Positions 1-5,377 of a stretch of 20,586 nucleotides of DNA are shown in pieces. Made by a program: the position numbers and the translations under genes. The notes under the pieces were generated by a model. It did no database searches, was not told where the DNA came from, and was given only the letters and a program-made list of their open reading frames with translations. The first letter of the stretch is position 1, and each line of letters begins with the position of its first letter. The stretch is from SURF-32 sp964648365 (GTDB lineage: Bacteria > Planctomycetota > Phycisphaerae > UBA1845), in the NCBI GenBank assembly GCA_964648365.1, contig CAZYLK010000103.1:1-20586 (forward strand), in the 5' to 3' direction.

Positions 1-383
1 ACGATGACCTTGCGGCCTTTGATCTCGCGAACCTGGCCGCGGAGGTGCAGGACGGGGCCGAGCGGGGTCGGGCGGAGGTAGTCGACCTTCAGCGAGGCGG
101 TGACGTAGCGGAAGGGTGGGTCGGTGCCGGGAGGGCGGCCCTCCTGCCGGTAGGCGGCGGCCGCGGCGGTGCCGGTGCCGTGGCAGTCGATCAGCGAGGC
201 GATCAGCCCGCCGTACACGAATCCGGGCACGGCCGTGTGCCAAGGCTTCGGTTGAAACTCCGCGACCGTGTCGTCGCCGTCCCAGCGGGTCTTGATCTGG
301 TGGCCGTGCTCGTTGAGCCGGCCGCAGCCGTAGCAGTGGCTCAGGTCGTCGGGGTAGTGGTCCTGAATCGCGTCCTGCGGCAT
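1..383 (-). CDS. PaaI-family hotdog thioesterase (3' end outside window)
   Basis: Partial gene: 127 complete codons from the ATG at 383, running off the left edge in an open frame. The N-terminus has the Cys-rich opening seen in many PaaI/4HBT acyl-CoA thioesterases (HCYGCGRLNEHG, about residues 16-27), then the hotdog-helix region GFVYGGLIASLIDCHGTGTA with its Gly-Gly turn and an Asp, then RYVTASLKVDYLRPTPLG, a typical second half of the fold. The family hydrolyses acyl-CoA thioesters in the cytosol; the substrate cannot be told from sequence. The start is chosen because the Cys motif sits close behind it and GGGATTTC precedes it. PaaI of E. coli belongs to the phenylacetate operon, and paa genes occur in this window, but 11 kb away and on the other strand, so a shared role is not supported by position. 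Confidence 0.85.
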   Translation of the reverse strand, partial: MPQDAIQDHYPDDLSHCYGCGRLNEHGHQIKTRWDGDDTVAEFQPKPWHTAVPGFVYGGLIASLIDCHGTGTAAAAAYRQEGRPPGTDPPFRYVTASLKVDYLRPTPLGPVLHLRGQVREIKGRKVI

Positions 384-502
384 GAAATCCCGACCGGGCG
401 AAACGCGATGTCAGGATGATTCTTGCCGTTCACCAGCCCGCCCCCGCGAGAGAGGTCGGGACGGTTTGCGGCGGACCGGCTTCCGGCGGTACCGCAAAAA
501 TC

Positions 503-524
503 TTCCTGACACCTTCGTGACACC
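503..524 (-). repeat. Two tandem 11-base units upstream of the thioesterase gene
   Basis: On the minus strand GGTGTCACGAA is followed directly by GGTGTCAGGAA (one mismatch) and then by GA and five T. The pair starts about 7 bases past the kinase stop codon and about 120 bases before the thioesterase start. It could be a regulator half-site pair or part of a dispersed intergenic repeat; no stem-loop precedes the T run, so it is not called a terminator. Confidence 0.4.
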
Positions 525-531
525 CTTTTGA

Positions 532-1485
532 TCAGATGCCTTCGTCCTGAACGGCGTCGTTCAGGAACGTGCTGAGTTCCTCGTCGCTGAAGACGTCGGC
601 CGGGCCTTCGTCATAAGCGTGGTCGTCGTCGTCGCCGAAGTCCAGTTCGTCCTCGCGCTGCGGTTTCGTCAGCACGGCGTGTGCCAGAACCAGCCGCTGC
701 AGCACCTTGGTGATGTCGGACGGCCGTTCGTCGGGCGCGGAGCGGCAGCACTCGTCGATCAGCTTGGCCACCGGCAGCGGCAATTCCGTGAGCACAGGCT
801 GCGGCGCTTCCTCGACGCGCTTGCCGAGAAGGCGGTGCGAGTGCGGGTTGACGGTCTGGTTCATCTCCGTGGGAACCGGCTTGCCGGTCAGCACGCGGTG
901 CAGCGTAGCGCCGAGGCCGAAGACGTCGGTCCGCTGGTCGATGGTGGCCCGCTGGGCCTGCTCGGGAGCCATGTAGTCGATGGTGCCCTGGATGCGCGGT
1001 TTGACGTCGCCGAGCTTGCAGCTTTGACCCAGGTCGATCAGTTTCACGTCCGCTTCGGGCGTGACGATGATGTTGCCGGGCTTGAGATCGGCATGGACGA
1101 AGCCCGCCCGATGCATCGCGGCCAGCCCCTCGGCCACCCGGGAGAACATCTGCAACACGTCCGCCAGCGAGGCCTTGAACGACTTGTCCGACATGGAGAT
1201 GCCGGGCACGTACTCCATGAAGAGCAGCGCCCCGCGGGTGCGGAGCCGCTGACGGATCAGGCGGAACTCGTACACCTTGCGGACGACCGGATGGTCGACG
1301 CGCGAGCCCACGGTGTACTCGTCGCGCATCAGCTCGATGACCTTGATGTCTTCGGGCGAGCGGACCTTGGCGGTCTTGATGGCGTAGTCTTTGCCGGACC
1401 TCATGCAGCGTGCACGGTACACGGCCGTGTCCGCTCCGCTGCCGATCCGCTCGACCACGCGGTAGTTCGGGATTTCGAGCGTCAT
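532..1485 (-). CDS. Hanks-type Ser/Thr protein kinase, soluble
   Basis: A 317-residue protein filled almost entirely by a eukaryotic-like kinase domain that would phosphorylate Ser/Thr of unknown partners. Visible motifs: glycine-rich loop IGSGADTAVY (14-23), ATP-anchoring Lys in AIK (K37), a likely alpha-C Glu in RDEY, catalytic loop HADLKPGN (131-138), metal-binding DLG (151-153), APEQ, and DVFGLGATLHRVLTG. The HRD arginine is Ala and DFG is DLG, so activation-loop control probably differs from RD kinases; catalytic D133, K135, N138 and D151 are all present. No membrane segment or sensor domain follows; the tail is acidic (DELDFGDDDDH), unlike the membrane-anchored PknB type. Start ATG at 1485 is preceded by a weak GTGATGAG. 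It is separated from its neighbours by 445 and 148 bases, so it is probably transcribed alone. Confidence 0.93.
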   Translation of the reverse strand: MTLEIPNYRVVERIGSGADTAVYRARCMRSGKDYAIKTAKVRSPEDIKVIELMRDEYTVGSRVDHPVVRKVYEFRLIRQRLRTRGALLFMEYVPGISMSDKSFKASLADVLQMFSRVAEGLAAMHRAGFVHADLKPGNIIVTPEADVKLIDLGQSCKLGDVKPRIQGTIDYMAPEQAQRATIDQRTDVFGLGATLHRVLTGKPVPTEMNQTVNPHSHRLLGKRVEEAPQPVLTELPLPVAKLIDECCRSAPDERPSDITKVLQRLVLAHAVLTKPQREDELDFGDDDDHAYDEGPADVFSDEELSTFLNDAVQDEGI

Positions 1486-1931
1486 CTCATCACGTCACTC
1501 ACGCACGTCCCGTGGAACGGTCGCAGAGCATCCCCGCCCGGCGATCGTCCGAAACGTACGTCCCCCCTGAAGCGCCCGTCGCGTGCGGCGACGAGCGGGC
1601 CGCGCCGAATCGCCGCGGCGATCGACGGACCTCTGCCAAACCTTCCGATGCGTGGTGGCGGCGGTTCGGCCGCGGAACGGGTCCGTCAAGAGACGGACGG
1701 TGCCGCGGCGGCGGGCGCAGGCCGGATTGTCCGAATGCGGACCCTGGAATGCGGTGAGCCGCCGATGTCTCCACGTCGTGAAGGAACCACACGGGGCGTG
1801 AAGCCCAGTGTACCGATAATCGGTTTGGTGCGGCTTAGGGGCGTGAGCGAGTGATGAATGAGGCGAACGGTATAATAGCTGTGTATGCTTCGGGCTCGCG
1901 CTCCGCTAATCCTCTCCAATCCGACACAATC
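1486..1931. other. Intergenic region without a recognised gene
   Basis: 446 bases between the kinase start and the phosphoesterase stop, both on the minus strand. All open frames here are short, overlap one another and show nothing recognisable. A 13-base palindrome, ACCGAT-A-ATCGGT, lies at 1812-1824. A consensus -10 hexamer TATAAT lies at 1871-1876 on the plus strand without a matching -35. The region should hold the kinase promoter, but I could not place it. Confidence 0.5.
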
Positions 1932-2735
1932 TTACGCCGATCTACGTTTCCGGTCAATCCCCATCGCTGAATCAGCCGGCAATTTCGCTTCCAGCGCTGC
2001 CGTCGCGCCGGCGGTCACGCGCAGAAAAGTGATCTCCGGCGGACAATTCCAACGCACCCGAACGGGCGGCGAAAGGCCGACGCCGGCGCTGACGTGCAGC
2101 GCCGTGCCGCCGATGGTGCTCAGCCCCCACGCCTGCCGTGCCGGGATTCGGTCGTTGCTCCAGATGCATCCAAGCCGCGGCAGCCTCACCTGGCCCCCGT
2201 GCGTGTGCCCCGACAGTTGTAGATCGACCCGTCTGCCGCCAATCTGATGGATGATGGACGGGTAGTGGGCCAACAGGACGGTGGGCAGATGCTCGTGGCG
2301 CGAGAGGGCGGAGTCGAGGTCGCCGGTCCGGGGGCGGAGCTGTTCCACGCCGCTGAGACGAAGGTGCCCCCGGCTCGTCCGCAGGATCGTCGATTCGTCG
2401 GTCAGAACGGTCAGTTCCGGCGCCAGCGCGTGCCGCAGCGTTGGGTGATCGTGGTTGCCCAGCACTGCGAACACGGGTCGGCGGGCGGCGACCGGCGCGA
2501 ACAGCCTTCGGGTGAGCACGGCCGCGTTGCGGGCGTCGCGCGGCACCTTGCAGAAGTCGCCCGTCACGGCGATGAAGTCGGAGCGGAACGCCAGCAGCCG
2601 GTGCTGCAGTTCTTCCAGAATCGGCGACCAGCGGCTCAGATGCAGGTCGCTGACGTGGGCGATCATTAGCCCGTCCAGCGATGCGGGCATCCGTGCCAGG
2701 CAGACCTCGGCATGTCTGACGTGCAGTTCGCTCAT
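1932..2735 (-). CDS. Calcineurin-like metallophosphoesterase (YkuE/YaeI-like)
   Basis: 267 residues carrying the whole dimetal phosphoesterase signature in order: SDLH (D30, H32), TGDF (D60), GNHDH (N94, H95), AHYPS (H157) and SGHTHGGQ (H177, H179). The arrangement and length match the YkuE/YaeI group of membrane-associated phosphodiesterases, some of which act on UDP-2,3-diacylglucosamine or other lipid-linked substrates; the substrate here is unknown. The frame stays open to an ATG at 2957, but the ATG at 2735 is preferred: it puts the beta-strand HVRHAEVCLARMPASLDGL directly before the first metal motif, as in relatives, and the upstream 74 residues are low-complexity Arg-rich. An intermediate ATG (MAWTWLAPAVASGA) could give a short hydrophobic leader and is the main alternative. 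Confidence 0.88.
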   Translation of the reverse strand: MSELHVRHAEVCLARMPASLDGLMIAHVSDLHLSRWSPILEELQHRLLAFRSDFIAVTGDFCKVPRDARNAAVLTRRLFAPVAARRPVFAVLGNHDHPTLRHALAPELTVLTDESTILRTSRGHLRLSGVEQLRPRTGDLDSALSRHEHLPTVLLAHYPSIIHQIGGRRVDLQLSGHTHGGQVRLPRLGCIWSNDRIPARQAWGLSTIGGTALHVSAGVGLSPPVRVRWNCPPEITFLRVTAGATAALEAKLPADSAMGIDRKRRSA

Positions 2736-2916
2736 ACGGTCGCCGCCTAGCCTCCGGCCACTCCACCCCCGGAATTCTGCGCCCGAGGTTTTGTTCCTCT
2801 CGCGGCGAGCGCCCGATGCTACGGCCGGCGCGAGCCACGTCCATGCCATCAGGATATTCGGACCAGGCGCGCGCCGGCTGAAGCTCGGCCCGGCGTAAGA
2901 GCGTCGCGGTCGGCGC

Positions 2917-2954
2917 AAAAAAACAGCAGGAGCCCCTTCTGGTGAAGGGACCCC
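2917..2954 (-). terminator. Intrinsic terminator after the structured RNA
   Basis: On the minus strand the arms at 2954-2944 and 2939-2929 pair over 11 bp (two G-U pairs) around a four-base ACCA loop. Five bases (TGCTG) later comes a run of seven T (2923-2917). It would end transcripts coming from the secreted-protein gene, about 220 bases past that gene's stop. Confidence 0.8.
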
Positions 2955-2971
2955 CACAGGTGGTTGGAGGC
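2925..2971 (-). repeat. Copy A of duplicated hairpin repeat
   Basis: 47 bases matching copy B at 3113-3158 along their length. Shared blocks on the plus strand are AGCAGG, CCCC, GGT, CCCCC and GGAGGC. This copy includes the terminator stem. The differences within the stem occur as matching pairs on the two arms. Confidence 0.75.
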
Positions 2972-3112
2972 TCGTTTATGCGCGGCCGAGTGAGGCTTCC
3001 TCTCCTCCGGAGAGCACCCTGTGCCGCGTGTCGTGCCGTGGACGTGCCGTCCAGCGGCAGCAACCGTCGATTCGATCCGGAAACTCCGCGGGCCGCGCCT
3101 GGCCTGCCTTCA

Positions 3113-3158
3113 AGCAGGGACCCCTCCCGGTGGAGGAGCCCCCGCCGTGATGGGAGGC
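3113..3158 (-). repeat. Copy B of duplicated hairpin repeat
   Basis: 46 bases, same direction as copy A, 188 bases from it. Stem differences from A are compensated: TTC/GAA in A is TCC/GGA here, and the outer GGAG/GGGA arms are swapped. Loop is ACCG instead of ACCA on the minus strand. No T run follows, so this copy is not itself a terminator. Confidence 0.75.
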
Positions 3159-3174
3159 AATCCACCGCGCCCGG

Positions 3175-4083
3175 TTACTCGCAGCGGCGGTTCTTGGCTT
3201 TGATCTTGCAGAAACCGTTGCCGCCGCCCGGACATTCGAGCGTGGTCTTCAGTTTTTTCACGCAGTCCCGCTTGTCTTCGCAGGGGGAGTTCACGTCGAC
3301 GAACTCACCTCCGCGCTCCGGGCAGGTCTCGCACCCGCGTTTGCCCTTGCTCTTCTTGAGCGTGTAGGCGCACAGCGGTCCACCGCCGGCGCATTCGCCG
3401 ACGTAGGTGTAGCGGGCGCGGACGTTGCCCGCTCCGACAAAGGCCCGGCCGTCACGGATCACGCCGGTGTCGCCGCCGGAAACCAGCGCCCAGTCGTCGC
3501 CCAGCGGCCCGTCGGCGCGGTTGAACTCATCGCACAGCGCGTCGGTCTCGAGGGAGAAGTCATCCATCGCGGCCACGCCGGTGAACCCCGCGATTCCGAT
3601 CTGGTCGCCGTTGCGGGGGATCCAGCCGCCGCGCTCGTACACCTGATCGGGACCAGGCGGGTCGATATTGCTGAGCGTCAGTTTGACGTTGCCCAGTCCG
3701 TCGTGTTCGAGCAGCATGTCCGCCGCATGCACCTGCGCCGTCAGGCCGAAAAACGCCGCGCCGCCCGTCATGCCGGGCCAGCCGCCCGCACCTTCGCCCC
3801 GGTAGAATCCGCAGAATTCGAAATTGCCCGACGACGTCTGCTGCTGCACTTTGACGTAGATCTGATCCACGCCGTCGCCGTCGAGAACCAGCGTCGCGTA
3901 CTGCAACTGCGTACCGATCGCCTCAACCTTGATCGAAGCCGATTGGGCGGCCGAGACGCCGGTGGGATTGTCCGGCAGGATGTACTCGCTGTGGGCGGGA
4001 TAGGTCAGATCCACGGGCGCGTCACCGGCGTAGGCGGTTACGGCGACGGCCAGCATCACGACGGTCGCGATAGACGTTTTCAT
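3175..4083 (-). CDS. Secreted Cys-rich protein, planctomycete type
   Basis: 302 residues, not recognised as an enzyme. The ATG at 4083 is chosen over an upstream ATG at 4257 because AGGAGGAACTGTCT precedes it and a clear signal peptide follows (MKTSIATVVMLAVAVTAYAG, likely cleavage after AYA). The mature part is a beta-rich domain (roughly 22-180) that may resemble LamG/concanavalin-like secreted domains, then a CDEFNRADGPLGDDWALVSG type segment (about 190-225). It ends in a Lys/Cys-rich tail of about 70 residues with roughly ten Cys, likely disulfide-bonded outside the cytoplasm. Substrate or partner is unknown. The gene sits between a leader with its own promoter and terminator on the 5' side and a structured RNA on the 3' side, which suggests controlled expression. 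Confidence 0.85.
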   Translation of the reverse strand: MKTSIATVVMLAVAVTAYAGDAPVDLTYPAHSEYILPDNPTGVSAAQSASIKVEAIGTQLQYATLVLDGDGVDQIYVKVQQQTSSGNFEFCGFYRGEGAGGWPGMTGGAAFFGLTAQVHAADMLLEHDGLGNVKLTLSNIDPPGPDQVYERGGWIPRNGDQIGIAGFTGVAAMDDFSLETDALCDEFNRADGPLGDDWALVSGGDTGVIRDGRAFVGAGNVRARYTYVGECAGGGPLCAYTLKKSKGKRGCETCPERGGEFVDVNSPCEDKRDCVKKLKTTLECPGGGNGFCKIKAKNRRCE

Positions 4084-4177
4084 AGACAGTTCCTCCTGGA
4101 AAAGGAAACGTATGGCGTCGGTCGACGCTCGACCGAGTTCAGCACACTCCTGCGGTTCGGCCCAAACCGGCCGCGAT

Positions 4178-4218
4178 AAAAAACACGGTGGCCCCCCTAG
4201 CGACCTACGCCACCGCGT
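4178..4218 (-). terminator. Intrinsic terminator upstream of the secreted-protein gene
   Basis: On the minus strand ACGCGGTGGC (4218-4209) pairs with GCCACCGTGT (4192-4183) over 10 bp with one G-U, loop 16 bases, followed at once by TTTTT (4182-4178). It lies about 95 bases before the ATG of the gene on the same strand, so it either ends the small upstream transcript or attenuates the gene. Confidence 0.75.
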
Positions 4219-4302
4219 GCGTGATTGGACGACTTCCGACCGGGCTTGCGCCTGCACGCCCGCGGAACGGGCCGCGCAGCGATGAGCCGCTTCGCACTCG
4301 AC

Positions 4303-4524
4303 TCACCCCGCGCGCACCGGCGAGGCGGGACGAGGGCGGTCAATTCTGACTGTCCTTCGAACGACGTGAGGGTTGCGAAGCCTGCCGCGGCGATTGCTCG
4401 CCGTCGCGGACCCGGCATCCCGGCGCGAAGCCGACGGCGCTCCGCCGTCCCAACCGCCCGTCAGGGCGATCCTGCCGTCCGCCGCGACGCGGTCGTCAGG
4501 CACGGCGGTGATAATTGCGGCCAT
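4303..4524 (-). CDS. Possible small protein in the leader of the secreted-protein gene
   Basis: A 73-residue frame starting at ATG 4524 (in-frame TTG three bases earlier). AGGAG lies three bases before the ATG, a tight spacing that would suit the TTG no better. A promoter ends about 23 bases upstream. The first 30 codons have mostly G or C in third position, like neighbouring real genes; the bias fades later and the product becomes Arg-rich. From about 4380 onward another minus-strand frame (to a TAG at 4197) reads more like protein (GFATLTSFEGQSELTALVPP), so this may be a frameshifted remnant or not coding at all. No family recognised. Confidence 0.3.
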   Translation of the reverse strand: MAAIITAVPDDRVAADGRIALTGGWDGGAPSASRRDAGSATASNRRGRLRNPHVVRRTVRIDRPRPASPVRAG

Positions 4525-4547
4525 CAACTCCTGTCGAATTATTTAGT

Positions 4548-4575
4548 GTTATATGTATCGTCTTCCGGAAGTCAA
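4548..4575 (-). promoter_or_regulatory. Sigma70-like promoter
   Basis: Minus strand: -35 TTGACT (4575-4570), 16-base spacer, -10 TATAAC (4553-4548), in an AT-rich island (about 4530-4680) that stands out from the GC-rich surroundings. Transcription would begin near 4541 and run through the small ORF to the terminator at 4178. Confidence 0.65.
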
Positions 4576-4702
4576 CCGTGGCTCGCCAGATAAATGCAAA
4601 TTCAGGCCATAATCGGTTCCTGGTCGGGTTGGTGCCACCGATGGTCCGATCATGTTTCAATTGCGTGCGATGCAAATAGCGTGATGCGGAGGCGGTGTGA
4701 GG
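4576..4702. other. AT-richer intergenic stretch upstream of the promoter
   Basis: Between the promoter and the stop codon of the two-TM protein gene. It has lower GC than the rest of the window, and no gene, strong hairpin or terminator was seen. It may carry upstream promoter elements or a regulator site. Confidence 0.4.
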
Positions 4703-5377
4703 TCAGCCGGCCGGCCCCCCCCGGGACTGGCGCCAACCGTTGAGGAGCGGGGCGAGGGCGCCGGCCAGTTCGGTCTCGGACCGACCGGTGTATCGAAGCA
4801 GATCGAGTCGAACCGGCGCGCCGTCGGGCGGGGTGATCAGAGGGACAAGCGTCGCGAGTTGTTCATCCTCAGGAAGAAACGCCTCGAAGGATGAGCCGGC
4901 GGCTTCGTCGGCTGACATCTCGAAGGGATAGCGAACGCTGACGACGCCGGCCGGGTATTGCGCGCTCCCGAAGGGGCCCAGCCGGATGATCAGTTTGTCG
5001 CGGGTGAATCCGAAGCCGACGTCCGTCGGCCAGGCGCAGAGCGCAGCCCATTTCAGGCCGCGGCAGACCAGCACCAGCGCCGCGACGCTGACGGGAACCA
5101 TCGCAGCCAGCACCGCGTAGTCGCCGATGCGATTGGAAACTCCTGAAGGAACCAGCCGCAGATCGGAGACGAAGTAGACGACGGTCATGGCCAGCGCCAG
5201 GCCGAGGGCCAACTCCACGCAGCCCCGCGCCAGCGCCCGGCCGCGTGCGGCCGGCACGTATACGCATTCGATTGCACCACGCTCCATCGAGTCGGTTGCG
5301 GTCACGTCGTCACCGTCGTGCGTTCTACCAGCCGTGCCGGCTCCCGTTCGCGGCGGGCCGACGTTACGGCGAGACAT
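4703..5377 (-). CDS. Hypothetical protein with two membrane segments
   Basis: 224 residues, family not recognised. Two adjacent hydrophobic stretches (about 53-73, VELALGLALAMTVVYFVS, and 87-108, YAVLAAMVPVSVAALVLVCR) are followed by a soluble C-terminal half of about 115 residues (FGFTRDKLIIRLGPFG...). The layout resembles small bacterial membrane proteins with a PH-like cytoplasmic domain, but that is only a guess. The ATG at 5377 lies inside the last codons of the upstream gene (stop at 5364-5366), so translation may be coupled; no clear ribosome site precedes it. In-frame alternatives are a GTG at about 5305 and an ATG at 5287, which would drop the Arg-rich first 30 residues. A run of eight C lies in the last codons. 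Confidence 0.65.
   Translation of the reverse strand: MSRRNVGPPRTGAGTAGRTHDGDDVTATDSMERGAIECVYVPAARGRALARGCVELALGLALAMTVVYFVSDLRLVPSGVSNRIGDYAVLAAMVPVSVAALVLVCRGLKWAALCAWPTDVGFGFTRDKLIIRLGPFGSAQYPAGVVSVRYPFEMSADEAAGSSFEAFLPEDEQLATLVPLITPPDGAPVRLDLLRYTGRSETELAGALAPLLNGWRQSRGGPAG

Larger units (their letters stand above)
2917..3166 (-). ncRNA. Putative structured RNA (or structured 3' UTR), unknown family
   Basis: About 250 bases downstream of a secreted-protein gene, dense in strong stems and ending in a terminator. In minus-strand order: a 5' strand at 3166-3158 (GGTGGATTG) that can pair with CAACCACC at 2966-2959 and enclose the middle; an 11-bp hairpin with ACCG loop (3142-3117); CCTGC/GCAGG (3118-3103), sharing two bases with it; a two-part stem TGCCG/CGGCA enclosing GGACG/CGTCC (3059-3034); CTCTCC/GGAGAG with three-base loop (3014-3000); then the terminator hairpin. 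I checked by eye for the conserved cores of RNase P, tmRNA, SRP RNA, 6S and common riboswitches and recognised none. It could be an independent small RNA or a processed 3' UTR. High GC makes some pairing cheap, but the paired changes between the two copies of one hairpin argue for selection on structure. Confidence 0.5.

Noticed and set aside
1..383. Thioesterase as part of the paa pathway cluster
   Set aside because: It is 11 kb from the paa genes on the opposite strand, beside a kinase; PaaI-type proteins are common outside phenylacetate catabolism.
1871..1876. Consensus TATAAT on the plus strand
   Set aside because: No -35 hexamer at proper distance and no plus-strand gene downstream; it would only give antisense RNA to the phosphoesterase gene.
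2736..2957. Longer phosphoesterase start at 2957
   Set aside because: The added 74 residues are Arg/Pro-rich without a fold and come close to the terminator stem; the ATG at 2735 fits the domain boundary.
2917..3166. Identification of the structured region as RNase P RNA, tmRNA, SRP RNA or 6S RNA
   Set aside because: Conserved cores such as GAGGAAAGTCC, the tRNA-like 3' end with TTCGA loop, or the SRP GGAA tetraloop context were not found.
4711..4721. Run of eight C as a phase-variable tract
   Set aside because: It lies in the last few codons of the two-TM protein, so length changes would alter only the final residues.
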